A stretch of 64,000 nt of DNA from an uncultured Prevotellaceae bacterium (GCA_900316265.1 ONCH01000022.1:1-64000), one strand, 5' to 3'. Shown: positions 51,048-61,218, counted from the stretch's first letter. Notes: generated by a model from the sequence alone, not told the origin. Program-made: numbers and translations.

Positions 51048-53654
51048 ATGAAAAAACTCATCACTATTTGTCTGTTGGCAACAGTCTGCGTGCTCCCTGT
51101 ACTTTCACAGACACTGCCATACAAAAATCCACAGTTGACAGCTGAACAGCGCGCTGATGATTTATTGAAAAGGCTGACATTAGAAGAGAAAGTCAGTCTG
51201 ATGATGGATACATCACCAGCTATTGACCGTCTGCAGATACCGCAGTTCCAATGGTGGAACGAGGCGCTGCACGGTGTGGGGCGCAACGGCTATGCCACCG
51301 TCTTCCCCATCACGATGGCGATGGCAGCTTCATGGGACGATGCCCTGCTGCACCGCGTCTTTACGGCCGTGAGTGACGAGGCTCGCGTAAAAGCTCGTCA
51401 GGCGAAAGCCTCAGGAAACATCCGTCGCTACCAGAGTCTGTCGTTCTGGACACCTAACATTAATATCTTCCGTGACCCACGCTGGGGTCGTGGTCAGGAG
51501 ACCTATGGCGAGGACCCTTTCCTTACAGCTCAGATGGGATTGGCTGTCGTACGTGGTCTGCAAGGAATGACCTATGATGGTCAGTGGATAGGCAATTACA
51601 AGAAACTGCTGGCCTGTGCCAAGCACTTTGCCGTACACAGCGGACCAGAGTGGAATCGCCACACCTTTAACGTGGAGGATTTGCCAGAGCGCGACCTCTG
51701 GGAGACCTACCTGCCCGCTTTCAAGAGTCTGGTGCAGGAGGGAGAGGTGGCTGAGGTGATGTGTGCCTACCAGCGTATCGATGGTCAGCCATGTTGCAGC
51801 CAGCACCGCTATGAACAGCAGATTCTACGTGATGAGTGGGGTTTCCAAGGACTGATTACCAGCGATTGCGGAGCCATTCGTGACTTCCTGCCTCGTTGGC
51901 ACAATACCGCCAAGGACAGCGAAGAGGCTTCTGCCCAAGCTGTACTTGCCGGAACCGATGTAGAATGTGGTTCGGAGTATCGTCACCTACCTGAAGCCGT
52001 CCGTCGTGGTGACATTAAGGAGAGTGATCTCGACCGTTCTCTGCGTCGTCTGCTTATTGCCCGTTTCGAGGTGGGCGACTTCGACAGCGATGACTTAGTA
52101 GAGTGGACGAAGATTCCGTCTTCGGTCGTCGCTTCTGAAGAGCACAAGCAGTTAGCTCTCGACATGGCACGTAAAAGCATTGTCCTGCTAAAGAACAACG
52201 GTATTCTTCCGTTGAACAATGCTGCGACAATGTCTCAGCCCACAAGCAGACTTGTCGTCATGGGCCCTAACGCCAACGACTCCGTGATGCAATGGGGCAA
52301 CTATGCCGGCTATCCCACCAAGACCGTCACCGCCTTGGAGGGTATCCGCCAACTATTGGGTGATGTGCCCTATGTGCAAGGCTGTGGACTAACCCGTAAT
52401 GAGAGCTACGAGAGCCGTTTCAAGGAGATCATTTCTCCATCAGGCGGTCAGGGCATCCAGGCGCTCTACTATAACAATACCGAGATGACGGGTACACCTG
52501 CCACCACCGTTACACTGACAGAACCTATTAAACTGAGCAATGGTGGCAATACCGTCTTTGCTCCAGGTGTCAATCTGGAGAACTTCTCAGCCAGTCTTGA
52601 AGGTACACTCATCCCCACCCGCGACGAGACACTCATCTTCACCATTAGTGGCGATGACAAGTTACGCCTGCTGGTCAATGGTGACACCATCGTCAATCTC
52701 TGGCAGGCCCGCCAACGCATCCAACTGGCACAGAAGGAGATAGCCGTAAAGGCAGGTGAGCACTATCATATACAGATAGAATATGTACAGGAGACTGGCT
52801 ACGGCGCATTGAATTTTGATATCCAGCACAAGGCATCGCCCACGCCACAAGAAATACTGGCACAGTTGGGTAATGCGGAGACCGTCATCTTCATTGGTGG
52901 TATCTCGCCTCGCTTGGAGGGTGAGGAGATGCGTGTTAACGAACCCGGCTTCCGTGGTGGCGACCGCACCAGTATCGAACTGCCACAGGCACAGCGTGAC
53001 CTGTTGCGCACCTTGCGCGAGGCGGGCAAGAAGGTGGTCTTTGTCAACTGCTCTGGTGGAGCTATGGCACTGACACCAGAACTGGAGACCTGTGACGCTA
53101 TCATCCAGTGGTGGTACGACGGCGAGCAGGGTGGTGCAGCATTGGCTGATATACTCACTGGACGTTATAACCCCTCTGGCAAACTGCCCGTTACTTTCTA
53201 CCGTAGCACTGACCAGTTGCCTGACTTCCTCGACTACACCATGAAGAACCGTACCTACCGTTACTTCACGGGTGAGGCGCTGTTCCCCTTCGGTCACGGT
53301 CTGAGCTACACAACGTTCTCTATTTCTAAGCCTAAGGTCAAATCAAAGGGCGATTCTGTCACCGTTACCGTCAAGGTAAAGAACACGGGTAAGATGGATG
53401 GTACAGAGACCGTTCAACTCTATTTCCGTCGCACCGCTGACCAAGCAGGTCCCCTCAAGACCCTTTGCGGCTATCAGCAGGTTTACTTGAAGGCAGGAGA
53501 GGAGCGCAATGTAACAATGACCATTCCTCGTCAGCGTCTGGAAACGTGGGATGCACAGTCAAACACTATGCGTTTCCAATCCGGACAATACCAACTGATG
53601 GCTGGTTCATCGAGTGCCGACAATACCCTACAGAAAACAAATATCAAATTATAA
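51048..53654 (+). CDS. Glycoside hydrolase family 3 with PA14 insert (beta-xylosidase-like)
   Basis: This secreted enzyme of 868 residues has a signal peptide (1-20). The barrel holds QWWNEALHGVGRNGYATVFP and ends with the nucleophile Asp273 in GLITSDCGAIRDF; the SDCGAI form is common in GH3 xylosidases. The second domain is interrupted by a PA14 carbohydrate-binding insert (about 465-605) and followed by a fibronectin-III-like domain. The layout matches the Prevotella Xyl3A type. It would remove xylose from xylan-derived oligosaccharides, though beta-glucosidase action is possible. Downstream, 12 bp away, is an alcohol dehydrogenase gene. Confidence 0.85.
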   Translation: MKKLITICLLATVCVLPVLSQTLPYKNPQLTAEQRADDLLKRLTLEEKVSLMMDTSPAIDRLQIPQFQWWNEALHGVGRNGYATVFPITMAMAASWDDALLHRVFTAVSDEARVKARQAKASGNIRRYQSLSFWTPNINIFRDPRWGRGQETYGEDPFLTAQMGLAVVRGLQGMTYDGQWIGNYKKLLACAKHFAVHSGPEWNRHTFNVEDLPERDLWETYLPAFKSLVQEGEVAEVMCAYQRIDGQPCCSQHRYEQQILRDEWGFQGLITSDCGAIRDFLPRWHNTAKDSEEASAQAVLAGTDVECGSEYRHLPEAVRRGDIKESDLDRSLRRLLIARFEVGDFDSDDLVEWTKIPSSVVASEEHKQLALDMARKSIVLLKNNGILPLNNAATMSQPTSRLVVMGPNANDSVMQWGNYAGYPTKTVTALEGIRQLLGDVPYVQGCGLTRNESYESRFKEIISPSGGQGIQALYYNNTEMTGTPATTVTLTEPIKLSNGGNTVFAPGVNLENFSASLEGTLIPTRDETLIFTISGDDKLRLLVNGDTIVNLWQARQRIQLAQKEIAVKAGEHYHIQIEYVQETGYGALNFDIQHKASPTPQEILAQLGNAETVIFIGGISPRLEGEEMRVNEPGFRGGDRTSIELPQAQRDLLRTLREAGKKVVFVNCSGGAMALTPELETCDAIIQWWYDGEQGGAALADILTGRYNPSGKLPVTFYRSTDQLPDFLDYTMKNRTYRYFTGEALFPFGHGLSYTTFSISKPKVKSKGDSVTVTVKVKNTGKMDGTETVQLYFRRTADQAGPLKTLCGYQQVYLKAGEERNVTMTIPRQRLETWDAQSNTMRFQSGQYQLMAGSSSADNTLQKTNIKL

Positions 53655-53666
53655 AACAATACAACT

Positions 53667-54851
53667 ATGAAAGATTTTAATTACTATGCACCGACTGAGG
53701 TGGTATTTGGTAAAGAGAGTGAAGAGCAGGTTGCTCAACTGGTAAAAAAGTATGGTGGCACGAAGGTGCTGGTACACTATGGTGGCAAGAGTGCTGAGAG
53801 GTCAGGACTACTCGACAAAATCTGCGGACTGCTGTCAGCCGGTGGCGTTGAGTTCATCAAACTGGGTGGTGCGGTGCCTAACCCACGTCTCTCTTTGGCA
53901 CAGAAAGGTATCGACATCTGCCGCAAGGAGGGTATCGACTTCATTCTGGCTGTGGGTGGCGGTAGCGTCATCGACTCGTCAAAGTGCATTGCCTATGGTG
54001 TACCCTTCGAAGGCAACGTATGGGACATCTATCTGGGCAAGGCAGAGCCCAAATCCATGCTGCCCGTAGCCGCTGTGCTGACCATTCCTGCTGCAGGCAG
54101 TGAGATGAGCGAGTCGAGTGTTATCACCAATGAGGATGGTGACGTGAAGTTGGGCTACTCCAATAACCTATCGCGCCCCAAGTTCGCCATCATGAATCCT
54201 GAGCGCACCTTCACGTTGCCTCCCTACCAGACGGCAGCAGGTGTCACCGACATGATGATGCACATCTTCGAGCGTTACTTCACCAAGGACGACGATATGG
54301 ACCTGACCACCAATCTGGCAGAAGCCACCCTGCGCACCATCAAGGATGCCGTGTTTGCCGTACTGAAGAATCCTAAAGACTACCGCTATCGTGCCCAGAT
54401 CATGTGGGGCGGCAGTGTGGCTCACTGGGGTTTGCTGGGCAAGGGCGTCCAGGAAGACTGGGCTACCCATCAGTTGGAGCATGAGCTCAGCGGCATGTTC
54501 GACGTCACCCACGGTGCTGGCTTGGCAGCCGTATGGCCCAGCTGGGCACGCTACTGCATGCACGAGAACCTGAGCCGCTTTGTGCGCTTTGCCGTCAACG
54601 TGATGGATGTACCCAATGACTTCACAGACCCTGAGGGAACCGCCAACAAAGGTATCGAGGCCATGGAACGTTTCTATCACGCCATCGGCATGCCTATCAA
54701 CATCAAGGAACTCATCGGTAAGGATATCTCCGACAAAGAAATCAAGGAAATGACACGCAAGTGCAGTCGCGATTATACCTCTACCTGCGGTGCCCTGAAG
54801 GTACTGAAGGCTGAGGACATGGAAGCAATCTACAAAATGGCCAGAGGATGA
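53667..54851 (+). CDS. Iron-containing alcohol dehydrogenase (BDH/YqhD type)
   Basis: This 394-residue cytoplasmic enzyme reduces aldehydes to alcohols with NAD(P)H. It has the nucleotide-binding GGGSVID motif (near 95-101) and the metal ligands in AAGVTDMMMHIFERYF (Asp and His), HQLEHELSG and DVTHGAGLA. The sequence pattern is closer to YqhD/BDH than to the FucO group. It overlaps the next gene by 4 nt and probably shares the GH3 transcript. Confidence 0.9.
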   Translation: MKDFNYYAPTEVVFGKESEEQVAQLVKKYGGTKVLVHYGGKSAERSGLLDKICGLLSAGGVEFIKLGGAVPNPRLSLAQKGIDICRKEGIDFILAVGGGSVIDSSKCIAYGVPFEGNVWDIYLGKAEPKSMLPVAAVLTIPAAGSEMSESSVITNEDGDVKLGYSNNLSRPKFAIMNPERTFTLPPYQTAAGVTDMMMHIFERYFTKDDDMDLTTNLAEATLRTIKDAVFAVLKNPKDYRYRAQIMWGGSVAHWGLLGKGVQEDWATHQLEHELSGMFDVTHGAGLAAVWPSWARYCMHENLSRFVRFAVNVMDVPNDFTDPEGTANKGIEAMERFYHAIGMPINIKELIGKDISDKEIKEMTRKCSRDYTSTCGALKVLKAEDMEAIYKMARG

Positions 54852-55819
54852 AGGTAGGTATTATTGGAACAGGATGGATAGCCGCTAAGGCTGCTCTCAC
54901 CCTGAAAGGAATGGATAGTTGCGAGGCTTATGCCGTAGGCTCCAGGAGAAAGGAGTCTGCGGAGGCTTTCGCCGCGCAGTGGGGTATTCAGAAGTCCTAT
55001 GGGTCGTACAGCGAGTTGATAGCTGACCCGAATGTGGACCTCATCTACGTAGGTACGCCCCACTCCCACCATTATGACGTCACCAAGGAGGCTATTCTTG
55101 CCGGTAAGCCTTGTCTGGTGGAGAAGGCATTCATGGCTAATGCCCGACAGACCAAGGAGATTATCGACTTGGCACACGAACATGGCGTCTTTCTGGCTGA
55201 AGCTATCTGGACACGCTATCAGCCAGCCGTAGGCATCGTCAGGAAATTGATTGCCGACGGGCGCATCGGTACCCCCAAACTGATTACCGCCACACTGGGC
55301 TATTCCATGGGCAACAAGGAACGCATCATGCGCCCTGACCTCTGTGGTGGTGCCTTGCTCGACCTCGGAGTCTATGTCATCAACTTCGTCCGCATGTTTA
55401 CTGACAGCAACATCACGATGATTGACGGCCACTGTGTGAAGTCCGATACAGGTATGGACCTCACCAACACCATCACCATGCTGCTTAGCGACGGCATTGT
55501 GGCCAATGTGCAGTCCAGCGCCTCGTGTGTAGGCGACAATATCGGTGTCATTGCTGGTACAGAGGGGAATATTATCATTGACAACGTCAACAATCCACAA
55601 ACTATCACCGTCAACGGTCCCGACCGCATTTATGTTGAGACCATTCATGTGCCGAAGCAGATTACTGGTTATGAATACCAGTTCCTGGCTTGTCAGATGG
55701 CACTCATTGACGGACTGAAGGAACCTCGTGAGATGCCACATGCCGAGATGCTCTACATCATGCAACTCATGGACGACCTGCGCAAGAAATGGAACGTTCG
55801 CTATCCGATGGACGAGTGA
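54848..55819 (+). CDS. Gfo/Idh/MocA-family oxidoreductase
   Basis: The 323-residue protein has an N-terminal Rossmann fold (VGIIGTGWIAAKAA), the GTPHSHHYDV motif and the EKAF catalytic-lysine region (near 97), followed by the alpha/beta substrate domain with GGALLDLGVYVINF. Such enzymes oxidise or reduce sugars and cyclitols with NAD(P). ATGA overlap with the alcohol dehydrogenase gene and the upstream GH3 gene suggest a sugar-derived substrate (inference). Confidence 0.88.
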   Translation: MKVGIIGTGWIAAKAALTLKGMDSCEAYAVGSRRKESAEAFAAQWGIQKSYGSYSELIADPNVDLIYVGTPHSHHYDVTKEAILAGKPCLVEKAFMANARQTKEIIDLAHEHGVFLAEAIWTRYQPAVGIVRKLIADGRIGTPKLITATLGYSMGNKERIMRPDLCGGALLDLGVYVINFVRMFTDSNITMIDGHCVKSDTGMDLTNTITMLLSDGIVANVQSSASCVGDNIGVIAGTEGNIIIDNVNNPQTITVNGPDRIYVETIHVPKQITGYEYQFLACQMALIDGLKEPREMPHAEMLYIMQLMDDLRKKWNVRYPMDE

Positions 55820-55840
55820 GGAAGTGAAAAGTGAAGAGTG

Positions 55841-55886
55841 AAAAGTGAAAAATTGCTACTCAGCAGTCACTTTTCACTTTTTTTTT
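55841..55886 (+). terminator. Terminator after the oxidoreductase gene
   Basis: AAAAGTGAAAA-(A)-TTGCT (55841 onward) pairs with AGCAG-TCA-CTTTTCACTTTT (to 55881), ending in a run of T. The left arm grows out of a GTGAAAA repeat that starts near 55824. Confidence 0.85.
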
Positions 55887-55887
55887 G

Positions 55888-55895
55888 TACCTTTG
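55888..55895 (+). promoter_or_regulatory. -7 element of cysS
   Basis: TACCTTTG lies 21 nt before the ATG at 55917, just after the preceding terminator. Confidence 0.75.
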
Positions 55896-55916
55896 CGCCC
55901 AGTTAAACGAAAGCAT

Positions 55917-57407
55917 ATGGAATCAAAACTGGTTATCTATAATACGCTGACGCGCCAGAAGGAGCGCTTCGAGCCGTTGCATGCCCCCAATGTGGGCATG
56001 TATGTATGTGGTCCCACCGTCTATGGCGACCCTCATCTGGGTCATGCCCGTCCTGCCATCACCTTCGACCTGCTGTTTCGCTATCTGAAACATCTGGGTT
56101 ACAAGGTACGCTATGTACGCAACATCACAGATGTAGGTCATTTGGAGCACGATGCTGACGAGGGCGAGGACAAGATTGCCAAGAAGGCACGCTTGGAACA
56201 GTTGGAGCCTATGGAGATTGCCCAGTACTATACCAACCGCTACCATCAGTATATGGATGCGTTGAATGTATTGCGCCCCTCTATCGAACCTCACGCTACG
56301 GGGCACATCATCGAACAACAGCAGCTCGTACAGCAGATTATTGATAACGGTTTCGCCTACGAGTCAAATGGTTCTATCTATTTCGACATCGAGGCATATA
56401 ACAAGAAGTACCATTACGGCATCCTCTCTGGTCGTTCGCTGGAGAACATCAAGGATGAGAGCCGCGAACTGGCTGGTGTTGGCGAGAAGCGCAATCAAGC
56501 CGACTTCGCCCTGTGGAAGAAGGCACAGCCTGAACACATCATGCGCTGGCCCTCACCCTGGAGCGACGGTTTCCCAGGCTGGCACTGTGAGTGCACCGCT
56601 ATGGGTCGTAAGTATCTGGGTGAAGAGTTCGACATCCACGGTGGTGGTATGGACCTCATCTTCCCTCACCACGAGTGCGAGATAGCACAGGCTCAGGCCT
56701 CGATGGGTCATCCCGCCGTTAAGTACTGGATGCACAACAACATGCTGACCATCAACGGTCAGAAGATGGGTAAGTCATATAACAACTTCATCACGCTGGA
56801 GCAGTTCTTCACAGGCAACCATCCATTACTCGAGAAGGCCTACTCTCCCATGACCATCCGCTTCTTCGTACTTAGTGCCCACTATCGTGGCACCGTCGAC
56901 TTCTCGAACGAGGCCCTGCAGGCCGCTGAGAAGGGGTTGGAGAAGCTGATGAATGCCATCTCCGATTTAGAGCGCATTACGGTTCAGCCGCAATGTGATG
57001 CCGAGACTGAGAAGGTAGTTAAGGCTCTGCGCCAGAAGTGCTATGACGCCATGAACGATGACCTCGCTACACCACAAGTTATCAGCAACCTCTTCGAGGC
57101 CTGCACGGTTATCAACAAGCTCGTTGACCACAAGGCCAGTATTTGTGCTGACTGTCTTGCTGAATTGAAGGAAGTCATGCACCTCTTTGCTGAGGACATC
57201 CTCGGTCTGAAGGCCGAGAAGAGCGGCACCAACGATGAGCGCGAGGCTGCTTTCGGCAAGGTGATGGATATGGTTTTGGAACTCCGCGCTAAGGCTAAGG
57301 CCGATAAGGACTGGGCCACCAGCGATAAGATCCGCGACGAGCTTGCCGCTGCTGGTTTCGAGGTCAAGGACACCAAGGACGGTGTTACCTGGAAACTGAA
57401 TAAGTAA
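55917..57407 (+). CDS. cysS: Cysteinyl-tRNA synthetase
   Basis: CysS (496 aa) charges tRNA-Cys. I chose ATG 55917 ([11 protein letters not shown]), since the longer frame contains the terminator and promoter. Zn-ligand Cys31, the HIGH-type motif HLGH (40-43), GWHCECTAM with more Zn ligands and the KMSKS-type motif KMGKS (near 280) are present. It is a single gene with its own promoter and a terminator shared with the protease gene. Confidence 0.96.
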   Translation: MESKLVIYNTLTRQKERFEPLHAPNVGMYVCGPTVYGDPHLGHARPAITFDLLFRYLKHLGYKVRYVRNITDVGHLEHDADEGEDKIAKKARLEQLEPMEIAQYYTNRYHQYMDALNVLRPSIEPHATGHIIEQQQLVQQIIDNGFAYESNGSIYFDIEAYNKKYHYGILSGRSLENIKDESRELAGVGEKRNQADFALWKKAQPEHIMRWPSPWSDGFPGWHCECTAMGRKYLGEEFDIHGGGMDLIFPHHECEIAQAQASMGHPAVKYWMHNNMLTINGQKMGKSYNNFITLEQFFTGNHPLLEKAYSPMTIRFFVLSAHYRGTVDFSNEALQAAEKGLEKLMNAISDLERITVQPQCDAETEKVVKALRQKCYDAMNDDLATPQVISNLFEACTVINKLVDHKASICADCLAELKEVMHLFAEDILGLKAEKSGTNDEREAAFGKVMDMVLELRAKAKADKDWATSDKIRDELAAAGFEVKDTKDGVTWKLNK

Positions 57408-57424
57408 TCATCCTATACATAAAG

Positions 57425-57457
57425 AAAAACCTACTCGCAATGAGTAGGTTTTTTATT
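57425..57457. terminator. Bidirectional terminator between cysS and the C1 protease gene
   Basis: AAAAACCTACTC (57425-57436), loop GCAAT, GAGTAGGTTTTTT (57442-57454). Both strands end in a T run, serving the two convergent genes. Confidence 0.92.
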
Positions 57458-58277
57458 TGCCTTCGTAAGCATCGCGGGTCATGTAGATAGCTACGGCATC
57501 TTTCAAAGATATCTTCATTGGCATATAAACCAAACCATCGTATGGCTGATTGGTACCCCACGAGTTCTTCATTATATAATAAGGTTGATTCTCCTCGTCA
57601 TGTGCCACACCAACAATAGCCATAGCGTGAGAACGACTCTCATAGCAGACGGGATGACGGTGTTGCAATGCCTGGTTAACATGTTGGCGCAAGGAGTCAA
57701 TAGGAATATTGAGCAAGCAGTTGTGTTCCCAGTTGTCTGGGATGGGCACGTCAATCTTTTTATAATAAGGTGAATCAGGGAAGCTGGTAAGACCAATATA
57801 TTCATCTGGTGCACAGACACTATGGGCGAACTCCAACGGCGTGTACTTAGCACCCAACATATAGACATTCTTAGGGGTAGGCAGTTTGTCGGTAGCATCG
57901 TCAGGCATCACGTCGTAACCCACCACGCCATAGCGTTCCAACAGATTGAGGGCGGTCTGTCCCATGGCGCGCTCTGTCTTGACTTTTTGTTTTTGGTATT
58001 TCTTCAGCATTCGACCAAGATACTGGGGAGAGAGATTGACGGAATCACCACGCAAAATATGCTCCGTCTCAATAGTGGCCAACATGGCATAGGCCCAACA
58101 AAATTCTGTGTCACCTTGATCCTTGACTGGTGTCATGGGCAGCAGCAGTTCGTTGGTAAAGGTATGCTTTTCCGAAGAGAATAAGGTGGCTAAAATGCCG
58201 AGAGTCGCAATAGCAAGGATTGGGAATACCAGCACCATCACAAGGATGGTGACTATTATCTTCTTTCTACGCGTCAT
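57453..58277 (-). CDS. Membrane-anchored papain-like (C1) cysteine protease
   Basis: The 274-residue protein has a single N-terminal hydrophobic anchor (about 8-32) and a papain-type domain. Catalytic Cys60 is in DQGDTEFCWAYA, His217 in SRSHAMAIVG and Asn238 in MKNSWGT, so the triad is complete. There is no prodomain between anchor and catalytic domain. It overlaps the upstream esterase gene by 4 nt. C1 proteases are uncommon in bacteria but known in Bacteroidetes, where they act outside the cytoplasm; the substrate is unknown. Confidence 0.88.
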   Translation of the reverse strand: MTRRKKIIVTILVMVLVFPILAIATLGILATLFSSEKHTFTNELLLPMTPVKDQGDTEFCWAYAMLATIETEHILRGDSVNLSPQYLGRMLKKYQKQKVKTERAMGQTALNLLERYGVVGYDVMPDDATDKLPTPKNVYMLGAKYTPLEFAHSVCAPDEYIGLTSFPDSPYYKKIDVPIPDNWEHNCLLNIPIDSLRQHVNQALQHRHPVCYESRSHAMAIVGVAHDEENQPYYIMKNSWGTNQPYDGLVYMPMKISLKDAVAIYMTRDAYEGK

Positions 58278-59107
58278 AACTCATCCTCCTCTCCATCAAT
58301 AACCTCTGGTTTAGGGGCATTCTTCATCATATCATTATAGGCGTTTCTCAGTTCACTGCGATCAATGCTGATGGTACGGTTCAACGGACGCCCCTCATCG
58401 GTAAGCGAATGGGAGAAGAGCCATTCGTAGGTCTTCTTCAGATAGAACACACGGGCTGGAGCACCGTGGTTGGCACCCTGCCACCAGTCGTAGCGCAGGC
58501 GACTGTCGTTATGCTCAGCCTCCAAAGCGGAGACAACTTTCTTCGACTCCCTGACATTGACAGCACGGTCGGCAGTGCCGTGGATAATCCACAGGGGCAC
58601 CTGACCCAAGGGCTGTACGTCGCGTAGTGTGCTACCGCCACACATGGCCAAGGCTGCTGCCACACGGTCAGGATAGGTGCCGGCAAAATCCATCGTACCA
58701 TAGCCACCCAGCGACATGCCCAGCACATAGACACGGGTAGAGTCGCAAGGATAGTGCTGGCGCGTCCAGTCCAACACGTCGAGCACCTTCTTAGGATTCC
58801 ACGAGCCACCAGGATTCTGGGGCACAATGACCAAAGCAGGAATCTCACGACCTCGAACGATGGCATCCAACGGTCCATAGCGTCGTGAGCGGTTGATGTC
58901 ACGACCACAAAGGCTGGCACCATGCAGGAAGATAACCACTGGCGTATGCTCCTGAGAATAGTAGTAGTCCTCTGGTTGATAAACCCAGAAGTCGTAGCCA
59001 CCCTTGATAACGCCACGATGAGCCGTTAGGAAGTCGTACTGTGCAAGCGCTGAGACATTAGCCACTACGACCAGCAGGAACAGGAAAAACAGTCGTTTCA
59101 TCTTCAT
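58274..59107 (-). CDS. Secreted alpha/beta-hydrolase esterase
   Basis: I place the start at ATG 59107 (MKMKRLFFLF), because a promoter (-7 at 59113-59120) lies in the longer frame. The 277-residue protein has a signal peptide (about 1-22) and an alpha/beta-hydrolase fold with the nucleophile Ser132 in GMSLGGYG, Asp in HGTADRAV and His in GANHGAP. The closest pattern is the prolyl-oligopeptidase/PHB-depolymerase-like esterases used on acylated plant polysaccharides. It precedes the protease gene with a 4-nt overlap. Confidence 0.82.
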   Translation of the reverse strand: MKMKRLFFLFLLVVVANVSALAQYDFLTAHRGVIKGGYDFWVYQPEDYYYSQEHTPVVIFLHGASLCGRDINRSRRYGPLDAIVRGREIPALVIVPQNPGGSWNPKKVLDVLDWTRQHYPCDSTRVYVLGMSLGGYGTMDFAGTYPDRVAAALAMCGGSTLRDVQPLGQVPLWIIHGTADRAVNVRESKKVVSALEAEHNDSRLRYDWWQGANHGAPARVFYLKKTYEWLFSHSLTDEGRPLNRTISIDRSELRNAYNDMMKNAPKPEVIDGEEDEL

Positions 59108-59112
59108 GGATG

Positions 59113-59120
59113 CAAAAGTA
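59113..59120 (-). promoter_or_regulatory. -7 element of the esterase gene, probably leaderless
   Basis: CAAAAGTA on the plus strand reads TACTTTTG on the minus strand. It ends only 5 nt before the ATG at 59107. Confidence 0.7.
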
Positions 59121-59154
59121 CAAAATATTATTGATATTGCTGTCTTTTTAACAA

Positions 59155-59184
59155 TAAAAAACGGACAGGACATCGCGTCCCATC
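59155..59184 (-). terminator. Terminator after the pectate lyase gene
   Basis: CGGACAGGAC (59162-59171) pairs with GTCCCATCCG (59177-59186) over 8 of 10 positions. The minus strand continues with TTTTTTATTG. Confidence 0.65.
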
Positions 59185-59228
59185 CGCCTTCATTTTAGTA
59201 GTTAGTCTTGTTGTAGTGTTATGCCTCT

Positions 59229-61085
59229 TTATTTAAAAACAACCTTTGAACCATGAAGGATGTATATCTTACCTGTCTGTGGAATGGTTACACGACGTCC
59301 CATGAGGTCATAGACGCCATTCGTTATTTGTGACTCATCATTCATCACTTGATGAATACCCGTACCGCTACCAGCATAGCTGGGAATATAGCTGTCGTTC
59401 TCCTCCTCAGAGATACCCTTGCCGTCGCCACCATCGACTGTAGCAGTAGCACCACCGTTACTGATGGTCACACCGCCAAAGAAACCGACGAGCGTAGATT
59501 GATAGTTCTGCAAGGCTGTCTTCAGTTCAGCGACGACACCATAGTTCTCGTCCTGTGCTGCATTCTTGAACGACCACTTGAAGTCGCCATGCTGCATGCG
59601 ACCTGCACCATAAGCACCCTTGACAATGGCCTTAACATCTGCGGGATTGTCCATCTTATTCTCAACATAGGTGGTGCGGGCCTGCTGGTCTGCCTCATTA
59701 TTGTAACTGGTACCGCCGGCATACGCTGTCGCTGTTACCATGGCGTCACGATCAGAAACCTTCACGGCATCCCATTTGCCGTTAGTCTGTCCCTCCGTAT
59801 AGTACTGGATCTTGCGTGGGTTGTCCATCTTGTTGTTGTAAGCCTTAATGACACCTCCAGGCTCACCAGAGAACGTACCGTCGCCCTCAGCATCAGTGCC
59901 CTGCTTGGAAATCAGCATCGGATACTTACAGTTGCGGAAATAGTTAGCCTCAACGAACGACGAGCCACCAGTGGTCACACCCACACCATATTTAGACACG
60001 CCATCAAAGTAGTTGTTATAGACATGATAGAAAGCGGTACGGATACGCGGATGGCGAGAGTCAGAATGGTCGAACCAGTTATGATGATAGGTCATCCAAC
60101 AGTCTGTTGTCTCACTCTTCATACCTCCCAGACTGGTCTTGCCACAGTCATAGAAATGGTTATAGCTGACAGTGATATTCATTGACTTTCCCTTGATATC
60201 AACCGTACCATCGCCCTTGGCCTGATCACTGTCGCTACCTGGCTTACCATAGAAGAAGTCCATATTATGAACCCAGACGTTTGAGTTGCCGGTATCCAAC
60301 GACAGACAATCGTCCATGCACAACATGATGGCGAAGTTGCGGAACTCCGCTCGAGAAACATTGCGACAGAGAATGCCAAAGCCATAGAGTGTCGCATCGA
60401 AACCGACGCCCTCAATAGTAATAGGTACTTGCGAGTAGTTACTCTTTCCCTTCACCTGCAAGCCCTCTGCTGATGAGTCGAAACGGTCCATGTCGTCAGC
60501 TTTGATGGTGCCAATAATACGGATAGCCAGTGGTGTGGTATCATAACCTTTCTGATAGAGGGTAATGATATCCTGTAAACCATGACCTGTCGTTTTGGCA
60601 CCCTTACTGCTGGTTACCACATCGCAAGTGACAGTCTTCGCATTGTCCGCCCAGACGTATAGCACCTTGGCATTGTCTTTCAATGTACCGTCGTTTTTAT
60701 AGGCACCAATACCGTCAGTCACACCAACATGGGCAAAACCAGAACGGTCGTGCGCCTTCACTTCAAAAGCACCAGTAACGCCAGAACCCATTTCATTACC
60801 GCCAGAGATGGGTACAATCTTGAACTGATAGCTACCAGCCTGCAGACCTAATGCATCAGCACGTCCATAAGTTGGGTATTCGCGCACCAACTCATCGTCC
60901 AGCTTCACCCACGCATCACTGGACGCCGGACTGATATAAACATGATAATCATATCCTTCCGTCTTGTCCCACATGACATAGGCACTTTCAAACCAGCCGC
61001 CATACTCTTGTATAAAAGAGGGAGTTGCTGCTTTTGACGTTAGTGCCATGAGTATTGCTATCAGACCGAGTAAGTACTTCTTCAT
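59229..61085 (-). CDS. Pectate lyase, polysaccharide lyase family 1
   Basis: The 618-residue secreted enzyme cleaves polygalacturonate by beta-elimination. It has a signal peptide (1-20), an N-terminal fibronectin-like region (about 25-110) and a right-handed parallel beta-helix with NVWVHNMDFFY, TVSYNHFYDCGKTSL and the catalytic-arginine motif HSDSRHPRIR (near 337-346). A short C-terminal domain (GVYDLMGRRVTIPQTGKIYILHGSK) is of the type found at the ends of secreted Prevotella proteins. It has its own promoter, is divergent from the U32 gene and supports pectin use. Confidence 0.9.
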   Translation of the reverse strand: MKKYLLGLIAILMALTSKAATPSFIQEYGGWFESAYVMWDKTEGYDYHVYISPASSDAWVKLDDELVREYPTYGRADALGLQAGSYQFKIVPISGGNEMGSGVTGAFEVKAHDRSGFAHVGVTDGIGAYKNDGTLKDNAKVLYVWADNAKTVTCDVVTSSKGAKTTGHGLQDIITLYQKGYDTTPLAIRIIGTIKADDMDRFDSSAEGLQVKGKSNYSQVPITIEGVGFDATLYGFGILCRNVSRAEFRNFAIMLCMDDCLSLDTGNSNVWVHNMDFFYGKPGSDSDQAKGDGTVDIKGKSMNITVSYNHFYDCGKTSLGGMKSETTDCWMTYHHNWFDHSDSRHPRIRTAFYHVYNNYFDGVSKYGVGVTTGGSSFVEANYFRNCKYPMLISKQGTDAEGDGTFSGEPGGVIKAYNNKMDNPRKIQYYTEGQTNGKWDAVKVSDRDAMVTATAYAGGTSYNNEADQQARTTYVENKMDNPADVKAIVKGAYGAGRMQHGDFKWSFKNAAQDENYGVVAELKTALQNYQSTLVGFFGGVTISNGGATATVDGGDGKGISEEENDSYIPSYAGSGTGIHQVMNDESQITNGVYDLMGRRVTIPQTGKIYILHGSKVVFK

Positions 61086-61112
61086 TTACTTCGTTTGTTT
61101 TGGTTTGCAATG

Positions 61113-61120
61113 CAAAAGTA
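61113..61120 (-). promoter_or_regulatory. -7 element of the pectate lyase gene
   Basis: CAAAAGTA on the plus strand reads TACTTTTG on the minus strand, 27 nt before the ATG. Confidence 0.65.
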
Positions 61121-61205
61121 GGGTAAATAATTCAAATACACATGAAAAACACCTCAAAATAGTTCGTAAACGTTTGCAAAATTTGGCTATTTGATGAGTT
61201 CTTCG

Positions 61206-61213
61206 TAATTTTG
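61206..61213 (+). promoter_or_regulatory. -7 element of the U32 gene, probably leaderless
   Basis: TAATTTTG ends 5 nt before the ATG at 61219. Confidence 0.7.
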
Positions 61214-61218
61214 CACCC

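Noticed and set aside
55845-55916. Extended N-terminus for CysS
   Set aside because: The extension consists of the preceding terminator hairpin and the promoter; [11 protein letters not shown] is the conserved start.
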